A stretch of DNA of 43,026 nucleotides. Origin: CALSPH01 sp041690035. GTDB lineage: Bacteria > Bacteroidota > Bacteroidia > NS11-12g > UBA955. The stretch spans positions 1 through 43,026 of the forward strand of contig JBDNFC010000137.1 in assembly GCA_041690035.1 (NCBI GenBank), given 5' to 3'. Below, one piece after another: positions 15,719-23,318 of the stretch (position 1 is the first letter of the stretch; each line of letters begins with the position of its first letter). The translations under genes and the position numbers were made by a program. The notes under the pieces were generated by a model. It was not told where the DNA came from. It was given only the letters and a program-made list of their open reading frames with translations, and ran no database searches.

Positions 15719-16393
15719 ATGTTGATTAAAGAAACAGATTATAATCAAAATAATTTGTTTCATAAAGAAATAACATATACTTATGATATAGGAGGAAGGC
15801 CCTCTATAATTTACATATATGTAGCAAATAGAATTGATCTCAAAATAATTTATAAGTACGATAAAATTGGAAACATATTGAGCAAAACAGAGTTAACTGG
15901 AAATGATTTAAGCTTTTATAGAAGCACCTACTATAGCTACACCAATGATTATATTTTTCGAGAAATTACTCATAAAAATAAACAAGACATTGAAGTTGTT
16001 AAATACACAATAAACAACCATTTGAACTTAAATACAGTTACACAATTTACATTTAACAATATGCAAATTAGTATTAATAAATATGACAGCACGAACAATT
16101 TTGTGATGCAATATGATTTTACTAATAATGAAACAAATTTATTGAATATTAAGTATCAAACACTGGATACAAAAGGCAGAAAAATTGCTGGTTTTTTAGG
16201 CGATATTATCATTGAATACAATTATAATGAAAAGGGTTTAATTACCAAAGAGTTGGTAAGAGAATCAGATTATGTGTTTTCTGAAAAGATTTATAAATAC
16301 AATGATAAAGAAAGGCTTTCAAATATAGAATTTCCCAAAAGTGGGGAATACAATTATTCAAAAATAGATTATTATATTAACTACGTAAATTGA
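15719..16393 (+). CDS. YD/RHS-like repeat protein, probably 5'-truncated
   Basis: The frame gives 224 residues with four or more degenerate YD-type units: ITYTYDIGGRPS, IIYKYDKIGNILS, IEYNYNEKGLITK and KIYKYNDKERLS. Such repeats form the beta-shells of RHS/YD proteins, which are normally exported and much longer. There is no signal peptide, membrane segment or toxin domain. The same frame is open and protein-like back to 15602 (for example IDSIKKYTIKALEYKNG just before the ATG) but has no ATG, GTG or TTG in that part. The simplest reading is an N-terminally truncated gene, whether decayed or a remnant. Neighbours dprA and the polyketide operon give no functional clue. Confidence 0.55.
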   Translation: MLIKETDYNQNNLFHKEITYTYDIGGRPSIIYIYVANRIDLKIIYKYDKIGNILSKTELTGNDLSFYRSTYYSYTNDYIFREITHKNKQDIEVVKYTINNHLNLNTVTQFTFNNMQISINKYDSTNNFVMQYDFTNNETNLLNIKYQTLDTKGRKIAGFLGDIIIEYNYNEKGLITKELVRESDYVFSEKIYKYNDKERLSNIEFPKSGEYNYSKIDYYINYVN

Positions 16394-16520
16394 TGTAAGA
16401 TATTTCTAAATTATATAAAAGGCATTGTACTGCTAAATAAAAAAGTTAAGAGCCAATATCATCTTGTAAACAACTCATTATTAATGGTTAATTGTTCCTT
16501 AAAATATTGTACTATTGTAA

Positions 16521-17402
16521 ATGGATTTTAAACCTGTTTTGCAGCATCTTAGATTTAGATTTTCTCTACTTCTGCTTCCAGGGTATCTTTTTAGCATGTG
16601 GGCAATAGCACTTCAATCAAAAGATATAGTATTCTCTCATTGGTATTATTTTTTGATTGCAGGTATTGTTTGGCATTTGTTTATTTTTCCGGCTAGCAAT
16701 GCATATAATGGTTATCAAGACAATGACACTGCATCGGTGGGTGATATTGCCAACCCACTGCCAGCATCAAAAAATGTGTATTATGCTTCTCTCCTATTTA
16801 ATGTTATAGGACTTTGCATATCTATGCTAATTAATACTAAGTTTTTTATAATGGTGCTAATTTATATTATTTTTTCTACACTTTATAGTTATAGAAAAGT
16901 GCGTTTAAAAAAATATGCCATTATTGGTTTTTTAACCATTTTTATCTTTCAAGGAATGTGGGTAGTGCTTGCCACAGCATTTATTTCTCCAACATTTATT
17001 ATAAACAATCAATTTTTATTGATAGCGCTTATTGCAGGATTTTTATTTGGTGGAGGATATCCTATTTCCCAAATTTATCAGCACAAGGCAGATAAACTAG
17101 ATGGAGTAAACACCATTTCAATGATGCTTGGGATAAAAGGAACACTTATTTTTAGTGCACTTATGTTTATAATTGGCTTTGGATTATTATTATTGATAAT
17201 GTTTGAAAGCCAATTATTTTCACAAATATTTATTTTGATTTGTTCTTTAACACCTGTGGTCTTTTTTATGTCCTATTGGGTAAAAAACACTTATAGAAAT
17301 GCGACTTTTGTAAATCATAAAAATGTGATGACTTTAATATGGTTTAATGCCATATGTAACAATTTAGCATATATAATGTTACTACTTTACCAAATAAATT
17401 AA
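16521..17402 (+). CDS. UbiA-family membrane prenyltransferase-like protein
   Basis: A 293-residue integral membrane protein with about eight or nine hydrophobic helices, of the UbiA/MenA type. These enzymes attach polyprenyl chains to aromatic rings within the membrane. The first motif region reads FPASNAYNGYQDNDTASVGD: aligned on NxxNDYxD of MenA, the first Asp is Gly. The second region reads YQHKADKLDGVNTISMMLG: aligned on GxxT, one Asp is kept and the expected earlier Asp is Gln. The variation seems typical of a Bacteroidota subfamily I associate with type III PKS loci, but activity is not assured. Its stop overlaps the PKS start (TAATG), so it is the first gene of the operon. A weak TACTATTG lies at 16510-16517. 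Confidence 0.8.
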   Translation: MDFKPVLQHLRFRFSLLLLPGYLFSMWAIALQSKDIVFSHWYYFLIAGIVWHLFIFPASNAYNGYQDNDTASVGDIANPLPASKNVYYASLLFNVIGLCISMLINTKFFIMVLIYIIFSTLYSYRKVRLKKYAIIGFLTIFIFQGMWVVLATAFISPTFIINNQFLLIALIAGFLFGGGYPISQIYQHKADKLDGVNTISMMLGIKGTLIFSALMFIIGFGLLLLIMFESQLFSQIFILICSLTPVVFFMSYWVKNTYRNATFVNHKNVMTLIWFNAICNNLAYIMLLLYQIN

Positions 17403-18484
17403 TGAGTTACATTTCATCTATTTTCTGCCAAGTGCCTGAACATAAACATCAACAATCTGACATTATTGATTTTATGCAAACATTCTATCAGCTTGATGCA
17501 GATACTTTAAGAAAAACGAAATGGGTTTATAAAAAATCGGGAATTAATTTCAGATATAGCGTTCTACCAGATTTTAATAAAGATAAAGAACAAATACTTT
17601 TTAAAACCAACTCTTTCAAAGAAATAGATATTGCTAAAAGATTAGAAATCTATAATTCAGAAGCACTAATTTTGGCAAAAAAATTGATAGCCAATTATCC
17701 AATATCGGTATTAGAAAAAGTAACCCATTTAATTACCATTTCTTGCACAGGTATTGCTGCTCCTGGATTAGAGCTAGCACTAAAATCTTTATTTGTGCCT
17801 CAAGCTAGTCAAAGGGCTATTAATTTTATGGGATGCTATGCTGCAGTGCATGGCATAAAACAAGGTTTTGAAATAAGTAATACCTATAAAGATGCACTTG
17901 TACTTCTTGTAGATATTGAATTGTGCACCCTTCACTTTCAGTATAACACCTTGCCAGATTTAATAAATAGTGCAATGATTTTTGGTGATGGTGGTGCTTC
18001 TTGGCTCATTGGCAAAAATATTAAATCATTTTCTAGCAAAAAAATTAAATTAAAAATTTTAGGTAATTATAATCAAGTATTGCATTCAGAACAGGATAAA
18101 ATGGCTTGGTATCCCAGTAATTCCGGCTTTTTAATGCAGCTTTCTTCTTATATTCCCGAATTAATAGGAGACAATGTTTTAAAGTTAGTTTCTGATGCCA
18201 AAGCATATTTCAATATTGAAAGCACCACTCCCATTAAATATTGTATTCACCCAGGGGGGTTAAAAATACTAGACAAAATTGCAGAGGCTTTGAATATAAA
18301 TAAGGAAGGATTAAAAAGCAGTTATACCATTTTAGAAAATTTTGGCAATATGAGCAGCCCAACAGTAATGTTTGTGCTAGAAGATATATTAAAAAATAAC
18401 GACTTGCAAAAAGGAGAAAAACTCTTGCTAATGGCTTTTGGCCCTGGATTAAGTTTAGAAACAACTTTACTTATTGCAGAATAA
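17402..18484 (+). CDS. Type III polyketide synthase (chalcone/stilbene synthase family)
   Basis: A 360-residue homodimeric-type ketosynthase that would extend an acyl-CoA starter with malonyl-CoA and cyclise the chain to a resorcinol, pyrone or naphthalene product. The catalytic triad is visible: Cys145 in NFMGCYAAVHG, His283 in CIHPGG and Asn316 in ENFGNMSSPTVMFVL. ISCTGIAAPGLE (about 113-124) and the C-terminal MAFGPGLSLETTLL are family marks. Length and fold motifs are intact, so it should be active. Starter and chain length cannot be read from the sequence. It overlaps UbiA by 1 base and the methyltransferase by 1 base, suggesting coupled translation. Confidence 0.93.
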   Translation: MSYISSIFCQVPEHKHQQSDIIDFMQTFYQLDADTLRKTKWVYKKSGINFRYSVLPDFNKDKEQILFKTNSFKEIDIAKRLEIYNSEALILAKKLIANYPISVLEKVTHLITISCTGIAAPGLELALKSLFVPQASQRAINFMGCYAAVHGIKQGFEISNTYKDALVLLVDIELCTLHFQYNTLPDLINSAMIFGDGGASWLIGKNIKSFSSKKIKLKILGNYNQVLHSEQDKMAWYPSNSGFLMQLSSYIPELIGDNVLKLVSDAKAYFNIESTTPIKYCIHPGGLKILDKIAEALNINKEGLKSSYTILENFGNMSSPTVMFVLEDILKNNDLQKGEKLLLMAFGPGLSLETTLLIAE

Positions 18485-19185
18485 TGATAGATTTTAAACA
18501 CCGAAGTAATCAAGCAGAAATGATGGATGGCTTAACAGATCCAAATATTTTGTCACAAAACTATTTAGAAATTGCTGCTGTTAATAAATACTTAGGAGGC
18601 TATAACTCGCTTGGCTATGGGCTTAACAAACTGCTTAAATCCCAAAAAAATAATCGCAAACAATTTACGCTATTAGATATTGGCTGCGGTGCAGGAGACA
18701 ATATTGAATACATTTATCACTGGGCAAAAAAAAATAAGTTTTCAATTAATTTAATAGGCTTAGATTATAGTAAAACGGCTATAAAAATGGCTGAAGAAAA
18801 ATTTAGTAAATTAGAAAACATACACTTTATATGTTTGGATTACAAAATGTATAAGCCCGAAATTCCTATAGACATTATTATAAGCACACTGTTTAATCAC
18901 CATCTTTCTAATGAAGAAAATTTATCTTACCTTAAATGGTGTATATCAAATGCCCAACTAGGTTTTATTTTGAATGATTTGCACAGACATCCAATTGCTT
19001 ATTATAGTATAAAATGGATTGCAAATTTAGCTAAAACAAGTGCATATTTTAGAAATGATGCCCCTCTTTCTGTTTTACGCGCTTTTAAAAAAAAAGAATT
19101 GAAGGCTTTTTTAAAAAATGTATCAATAGAAGCAAAAGTATATTGGTGTTGGGCTTTTAGGTGGATAGTAATTTATGAAAAATAG
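18484..19185 (+). CDS. Class I SAM-dependent methyltransferase
   Basis: A 233-residue methyltransferase with motif I LLDIGCGAGDN (about residues 63-73) for SAM binding and LIGLDYSKTAIKMAEEKF as the acidic strand 2 region. FILNDLHRHPIAYYSIKW and NDAPLSVLRAFKKKEL in the C-terminal half resemble a subgroup found with type III PKS genes in Bacteroidota. From context it should methylate the polyketide aromatic product or a later intermediate; O- versus C-methylation is undetermined. The start overlaps the PKS stop by one base (TAATG), and its 3' end overlaps the flavoenzyme by 11 bases. Confidence 0.88.
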   Translation: MIDFKHRSNQAEMMDGLTDPNILSQNYLEIAAVNKYLGGYNSLGYGLNKLLKSQKNNRKQFTLLDIGCGAGDNIEYIYHWAKKNKFSINLIGLDYSKTAIKMAEEKFSKLENIHFICLDYKMYKPEIPIDIIISTLFNHHLSNEENLSYLKWCISNAQLGFILNDLHRHPIAYYSIKWIANLAKTSAYFRNDAPLSVLRAFKKKELKAFLKNVSIEAKVYWCWAFRWIVIYEK

Positions 19186-20275
19186 CATTGCAATTATTGG
19201 TGGTGGCATTGCTGGCTTATCTGCAAGTATAATTCTTGCTAAAAAAGGATTTTATATAACTGTATATGAAAAAAACACCTATCCAAATCATAAAGTTTGT
19301 GGAGAATACGTCTCTAAAGAATCTGTTGCTTTTTTAAAAGAATTAGGAATATTTAATCAAATGGCAGACAAGCCAAATATTAATAGGCTTATTGTTTCAG
19401 CACCTAGCGGTCTTTTTTTTAAATCTGAAATGAAAATGGGTGGAATTGGAATTAGCAGGTATCTTTTTGACACATTATTATATGAAGAGGCGGTTAAAAA
19501 TGGGGTTAGTTTCATTTTCGAGGAGGTATCAGAAATAAAAAACAATGATACAAACCAAAAAATAGTAGAAACAAAAAATCTTACACATTCATACGAAAAA
19601 GTTATTTTAGCATTCGGAAAGCGCAGCAACTTAGATATTAAATGGGAGCGCCCTTTTGCTATAAAAGCAAAAACTAAACTAAATCAATGGGTTGGCATAA
19701 AACACCATATACGCCTAGATAGTATTGACAACAAAACAATAGAATTGCATAATTTTGAAGGAGGTTATTGCGGCATCAGCAGGGTAGAAAATAATATTGT
19801 TTGTTTATGTTATCTCGTATCTTCTGCCCAGCTAAAAAACAGAAATATTGCGCAATTAGAGAAAGAAGTCCTGCAAAAAAACCCATTTTTAAAACAAATT
19901 TTTAACGATGCCACATTTATATTTGATAAGCCTTTAGCCATATCTCAAATCAGTTTTGATAAAAAAATGCAAGTGTATGATAATATGCCAATGCTAGGGG
20001 ATGCTGCAGGCCTCATTACTCCATTGTGCGGAAACGGGATGAGTTTAGCACTGCAAAGTGCCTCTATTCTTTGTAAACACATTGAATCAAAGTATTGGAT
20101 AGAAAATTATCAAGCTGAATGGAAAAAAAAATTAGCCAAACGCTTATTTTGGGGGCGAATAATTCAAAGGGGTTTTGGAAAGAGCAGAAATTCTGAATTA
20201 TTGATAAAATGCGCCAACACCTTTCCCAAAATTGGAAATTACTTAGTTCAAAAATCGCATGGAACTTCTTTTTAA
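19175..20275 (+). CDS. FAD-dependent oxidoreductase, geranylgeranyl-reductase/PHBH-like
   Basis: The 366-residue flavoprotein begins IAIIGGGIAGLSASIILAKKG, a GxGxxG FAD-binding fold. It continues with HKVCGEYVSKES, a CGE motif typical of geranylgeranyl-reductase-type and tailoring flavoenzymes, and GIGISRYLFDTLLYEEA, the equivalent of the RxxLD substrate-side helix. The second FAD motif is MLGDAAGLITPLCGNGMSLAL (about residues 273-293; a GD motif). By context it either hydroxylates the polyketide ring, as flavoproteins do in type III PKS clusters making phenolic lipid quinones, or reduces double bonds of a lipid tail. It is last in the operon, overlapping the methyltransferase by 11 bases, and ends 16 bases from the convergent SUI1 gene. 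Confidence 0.85.
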   Translation: MKNSIAIIGGGIAGLSASIILAKKGFYITVYEKNTYPNHKVCGEYVSKESVAFLKELGIFNQMADKPNINRLIVSAPSGLFFKSEMKMGGIGISRYLFDTLLYEEAVKNGVSFIFEEVSEIKNNDTNQKIVETKNLTHSYEKVILAFGKRSNLDIKWERPFAIKAKTKLNQWVGIKHHIRLDSIDNKTIELHNFEGGYCGISRVENNIVCLCYLVSSAQLKNRNIAQLEKEVLQKNPFLKQIFNDATFIFDKPLAISQISFDKKMQVYDNMPMLGDAAGLITPLCGNGMSLALQSASILCKHIESKYWIENYQAEWKKKLAKRLFWGRIIQRGFGKSRNSELLIKCANTFPKIGNYLVQKSHGTSF

Positions 20276-20291
20276 GGGTTTATACGATAAA

Positions 20292-20645
20292 TTAAATATT
20301 ATTCGTCTTGTAGCCATGTTTTAATAGAAAAACCTTCATTTTTTCTTTATTATCTCCTTGTATCAATATTTCTCCATCTACAATACTTCCACCAGTGCCA
20401 CAGTGTTTTTTAAGTTCTTTTGATAAGGAAATTAAGCTTTTTTCATCTCCTAAAAATCTGCTCACAATTGTTACTTTTTTTCCTCCCCTATGGGCTGTTT
20501 CAAATCTTAAAATTAACCGCTCATTTTTAGGATGCCCAAGTTCATCTTCTTCCTCATTGATACTATCCAGAGCAGCAGGTTCCGTAGAATAAATTAATCC
20601 TCCCAAATCTTCTAAACTATTGAGTTTTTCTTTCTTTTTTTTCAT
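20292..20645 (-). CDS. SUI1/eIF1-family translation factor (YciH-like)
   Basis: A 117-residue protein with a SUI1 domain in the C-terminal two thirds (about residues 40-115). Characteristic segments are ETAHRGGKKVTIVSRFLG, LSKELKKHCGTGGSI and VDGEILIQGDN; KxCGTGGS is the signature of the eIF1/YciH fold. The bacterial protein is thought to influence start-codon fidelity, but its role is not well settled. The first 35 residues are charged. I chose the ATG at 20645, which shares its A with the upstream diacylglycerol-kinase-like stop (TGATG); a TTG one codon earlier is possible. It is the last gene of a minus-strand trio. Confidence 0.9.
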   Translation of the reverse strand: MKKKKEKLNSLEDLGGLIYSTEPAALDSINEEEDELGHPKNERLILRFETAHRGGKKVTIVSRFLGDEKSLISLSKELKKHCGTGGSIVDGEILIQGDNKEKMKVFLLKHGYKTNNI

Positions 20646-21505
20646 CAAACAATTACATTTAATTTTTTTTCAAACATTTTTACCGTTAAAAGTTTATTTA
20701 TATTTCCCATATACTCTCCATCAATATGCAAAGGAGCATCTACTACCTCTATGATTGCGTTTTTAGTGCTAATAAATGTAACTTTAGGATAAGTATGTGC
20801 CTTGTTGGTTAATAAGTAGTATATGAATTTAAATATTTCCCAAAATGAAATCTGCTCTAGGGCTATAATTTCAAATTTACCATCTTGCATGTTTGCATTT
20901 GGGTTTATTTTAATTTGATTGCCCCACTGATTTGAATTTGCAATACTTAAAAAAAGTACGTTTTTTTCTATTTTTTGGCCCTCAGCTTGAATAGACACCT
21001 TGTAATCTTTCTGTCTAAACTCTCGAAGCACAATTTTTAAATATTTGAAAAAACCTCTTTTGGTTTCTTTTGCAAAGAGTGAAGAGACATGAGCATCAAA
21101 TCCAACACCTGACACATTTATACAAATTTTTTCATTTATAGATAAAGTATCTACGGTTATATGCTTACATTTTATCAATGCAATGCAAGCAAGTTTTATA
21201 TTAGTTATGCCTAATGAGTTTGCAAAACCATTGCCAGAGCCAGAAGGAATAATCCCAAGAAGGATTTGGGTATTTATAATTTTTTTTGCAGCACTACTTA
21301 TACTTCCATCTCCACCGCATATAGCAATTATTGAAGGCTTTTGAAGAATTGCCAAATCTATTTTATTTATAAAATCAGTGTAATTTTGGCTTACTTCATA
21401 AGTGTATTCAAAATAAGGACTCAGTTGATTAGATAACAATTGTTTTAATGCACTTTTATTATAAACACCTGCACCAGGGTTATGAATAAGAATTAATTTT
21501 TTCAT
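20645..21505 (-). CDS. Diacylglycerol kinase/sphingosine kinase family lipid kinase
   Basis: A 286-residue member of the DAGK catalytic (YegS/DgkB/LCB5) family. The N-terminal domain has LILIHNPGAG, IIAICGGDGSISSAAK with the nucleotide-binding GGDGS (about residue 63-67), and LGIIPSGSGNGFANSLGI, the substrate/metal loop (SGSGNG). The C-terminal beta-sandwich domain contains NVSGVGFDAHVSSLF, and ANMQDGKFEIIAL corresponds to the DG(K/L)xxV strand. It probably phosphorylates a membrane lipid such as diacylglycerol at the inner membrane, though the lipid is unknown. It follows DUF4159 by 3 bases and overlaps SUI1 by one base. Confidence 0.9.
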   Translation of the reverse strand: MKKLILIHNPGAGVYNKSALKQLLSNQLSPYFEYTYEVSQNYTDFINKIDLAILQKPSIIAICGGDGSISSAAKKIINTQILLGIIPSGSGNGFANSLGITNIKLACIALIKCKHITVDTLSINEKICINVSGVGFDAHVSSLFAKETKRGFFKYLKIVLREFRQKDYKVSIQAEGQKIEKNVLFLSIANSNQWGNQIKINPNANMQDGKFEIIALEQISFWEIFKFIYYLLTNKAHTYPKVTFISTKNAIIEVVDAPLHIDGEYMGNINKLLTVKMFEKKLNVIV

Positions 21506-21508
21506 TTA

Positions 21509-22171
21509 TCAATTGCTAAATGCATATTGAATAATATTTGCGCCCATTTTTAATGCTAATTCGCGTTTTTCTGGAGGGTCATTGTGCACTTCTGCATCTT
21601 CCCACCCATTTCCCAAATCGCTCTCGTAGGTGTAAAAACACACCAATCTACCTTTGTATATAAGTCCAAAACCTTGGGCTGATTTACCATCATGCTGATG
21701 AATTTTTGGCGGCCCATTGTTAAAATCATATTTTTGATGATAAATGGCATGTGAAAATGGTAATTCTACAAAAGTTAATTCTGGAAAAACCTTTAGCATT
21801 TGAGGTCTAATAAATTTATCTAATCCATAATTATCATCAATGTGCAAAAACCCTCCACTTTCCAAGTATTTTCGCAAATTGGCAGCCTCTGCCACATCAA
21901 AAGTGACATTCCCATGCCCTGTTAGGTATAAAAATGGATAATCAAAAATATCAGTCGAACCTACCTCCACAACGGCATCATTTGGGTTTATATTAGATTT
22001 CAAATTTAGATTACAAAATTTTATCAAGTTTGGTAATGCTGTTCTATTTGCATACCAATCTCCACCACCCTTATATTGCACTTTAGCAATTTTATAGGTG
22101 TATGTGCCAGCACTCAAAAAGCAAAAGCACGTAAAAATTGCAAATACTTTGCTAAAAAAAACTCTACTCAT
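21509..22171 (-). CDS. DUF4159 domain protein, exported
   Basis: The 220-residue protein begins with a signal sequence (VFAIFTCFCFLSAGTYTY, about residues 9-26). The rest is a single DUF4159 domain: YKGGGDWYANRTALPNL, FDYPFLYLTGHGNVTF, LRKYLESGGFLHIDDNYG and VCFYTYESDLGNGWED. DUF4159 has a class I glutamine-amidotransferase-like (flavodoxin-type) fold and no known reaction. The GHG and DDNYG loops look like a ligand site, which is inference. It opens a minus-strand operon with the lipid kinase (3 bases) and SUI1, under the TAnnTTTG element at 22203-22210. Confidence 0.87.
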   Translation of the reverse strand: MSRVFFSKVFAIFTCFCFLSAGTYTYKIAKVQYKGGGDWYANRTALPNLIKFCNLNLKSNINPNDAVVEVGSTDIFDYPFLYLTGHGNVTFDVAEAANLRKYLESGGFLHIDDNYGLDKFIRPQMLKVFPELTFVELPFSHAIYHQKYDFNNGPPKIHQHDGKSAQGFGLIYKGRLVCFYTYESDLGNGWEDAEVHNDPPEKRELALKMGANIIQYAFSN

Positions 22172-22202
22172 ATTTTTAATTTAAGTAATCAAACATTATT
22201 TG

Positions 22203-22210
22203 CAAAGATA
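22203..22210 (-). promoter_or_regulatory. -7 element of the DUF4159 operon
   Basis: On the minus strand TATCTTTG followed by CAAAT matches TAnnTTTG exactly. It lies about 32 bases upstream of the DUF4159 ATG and just downstream of the small protein gene that ends at 22245. Confidence 0.6.
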
Positions 22211-22244
22211 ATTTTATCCTACTAAAAGAAAAATATTTAAATCA

Positions 22245-22490
22245 TTATAATGATGGATTTGGAGTTTTTAGATTGCTTTTTTGCACTTCGTCTAAAATTA
22301 TATTTATGGAAGTTATAGAGGCATCTCTACCCTCTGCATCTAATAGCTTAACAGTATTTAATGTTTCTAAATAAAATAGTTTTATTGCCCTGTCTTTGAT
22401 TATAGCTTCTGCAATAATTTTAGAATCTATTTCATTTGTTTCTTTATAAATATAGCTAATAATTTGTTCTTGAGTAATTTCTTTTTGCAT
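22245..22490 (-). CDS. Small helical protein downstream of the ECF sigma gene
   Basis: I do not recognise this 81-residue protein. It is predicted mostly helical, acidic-neutral, with no signal peptide, membrane helix or cysteine. The C-terminus (KSNLKTPNPSL) looks disordered. It begins 60 bases after the sigma-factor stop on the same strand, with no promoter or terminator seen in the gap. It is therefore probably co-transcribed with the sigma gene, the place where an anti-sigma factor often sits. It lacks the ZAS zinc motif and the membrane helix of ordinary anti-sigmas. A soluble partner of the sigma factor is one possibility; this is inference from position only. Confidence 0.6.
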   Translation of the reverse strand: MQKEITQEQIISYIYKETNEIDSKIIAEAIIKDRAIKLFYLETLNTVKLLDAEGRDASITSINIILDEVQKSNLKTPNPSL

Positions 22491-22549
22491 AGGCTTAAAT
22501 TTTTTATCTTTAATTTTTAATTATCTAACGCTGAAAAATAGATTTTATT

Positions 22550-23125
22550 TTATAATGTGAGCGATTTTTTCTCAATTAATTTTCGAAGGTTAATTATTGC
22601 ATATCTCATTCTGCCTAAGGCAGTGTTTATAGGCACTTTTGTTAATTCTGCTATTTCTTTGAAAGACAAATCCCCATAATGCCTCAATAGCAAAACTTCT
22701 TTTTGGTCTTCGGGCAGTTCATTTACTAAGTTTCTGATGGTATTTTCTGTATCTTTTTTTTCAATCTGCTCCTCCTTATTTTCCGAAAAAGATAATGATT
22801 CTAAGATTGATTCCCCTGTTTCGCCATTAATAATGGGAGTTTTTTTCACTCTTCTAAAATAATCTATAGCCATATTTCTTGCTATTCTTACCACAAATTG
22901 AACAAATCTTCCATCATCCACATATTTTCCAGATTTTATGGCTGATAGCGTCTTTATAAACGTTTCTTGAAAAATATCTTCTGCAACATACTCGTTTTTT
23001 ACAATCATAATAATGGTGGTAAAAACCCGTTTTTGATGTCTTTTTAAAAGGGTCTCAAAACATGCATCGTTTCCGTTTAGGAAATGCACAATTAATTGGC
23101 TGTCAGAAATTTGTATTGCTCCCAT
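22550..23125 (-). CDS. ECF-type RNA polymerase sigma factor
   Basis: A 191-residue sigma-70 family protein with regions 2 and 4 only. Region 2 includes NEYVAEDIFQETFIKTLSAI, the -10 recognition/core-binding helices, and FVQFVVRIARNMAIDYFRR. Region 4 includes LPEDQKEVLLLRHYGDLSFK, then EIAELTKVPINTALGRMRYA, the helix-turn-helix for the -35 element. The linker between regions holds an acidic stretch of about 40 residues. The RFVQFVVRIARN form (with RF rather than SFxxWL) is shared by a Bacteroidota group. A TAnnTTTG element at 23196-23203 would place it under the primary sigma factor. Its regulon cannot be read here. Confidence 0.93.
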   Translation of the reverse strand: MGAIQISDSQLIVHFLNGNDACFETLLKRHQKRVFTTIIMIVKNEYVAEDIFQETFIKTLSAIKSGKYVDDGRFVQFVVRIARNMAIDYFRRVKKTPIINGETGESILESLSFSENKEEQIEKKDTENTIRNLVNELPEDQKEVLLLRHYGDLSFKEIAELTKVPINTALGRMRYAIINLRKLIEKKSLTL

Positions 23126-23195
23126 ATTGTCTAAATTTGTTTTTAAAATTAATTTGTAATTAAAATAATTTGGTTGTTTAGTTTAATTAGTTTTT

Positions 23196-23203
23196 CAAAA
23201 GTA
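23196..23203 (-). promoter_or_regulatory. -7 element of the ECF sigma gene
   Basis: On the minus strand TACTTTTG matches TAnnTTTG exactly and lies about 71 bases upstream of the sigma-factor ATG, leaving a leader of roughly 65 bases. No clear -33 box. Confidence 0.5.
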
Positions 23204-23318
23204 GATTTTCTATATAGGCGTATTATTTAAAGTTGAATTGAACTGCAATTTACATCATAAAAAATTATTTTCCAAAAATTATTTTATAAATGGTGAAATT
23301 ATGTTTGATTTTTTTTCG

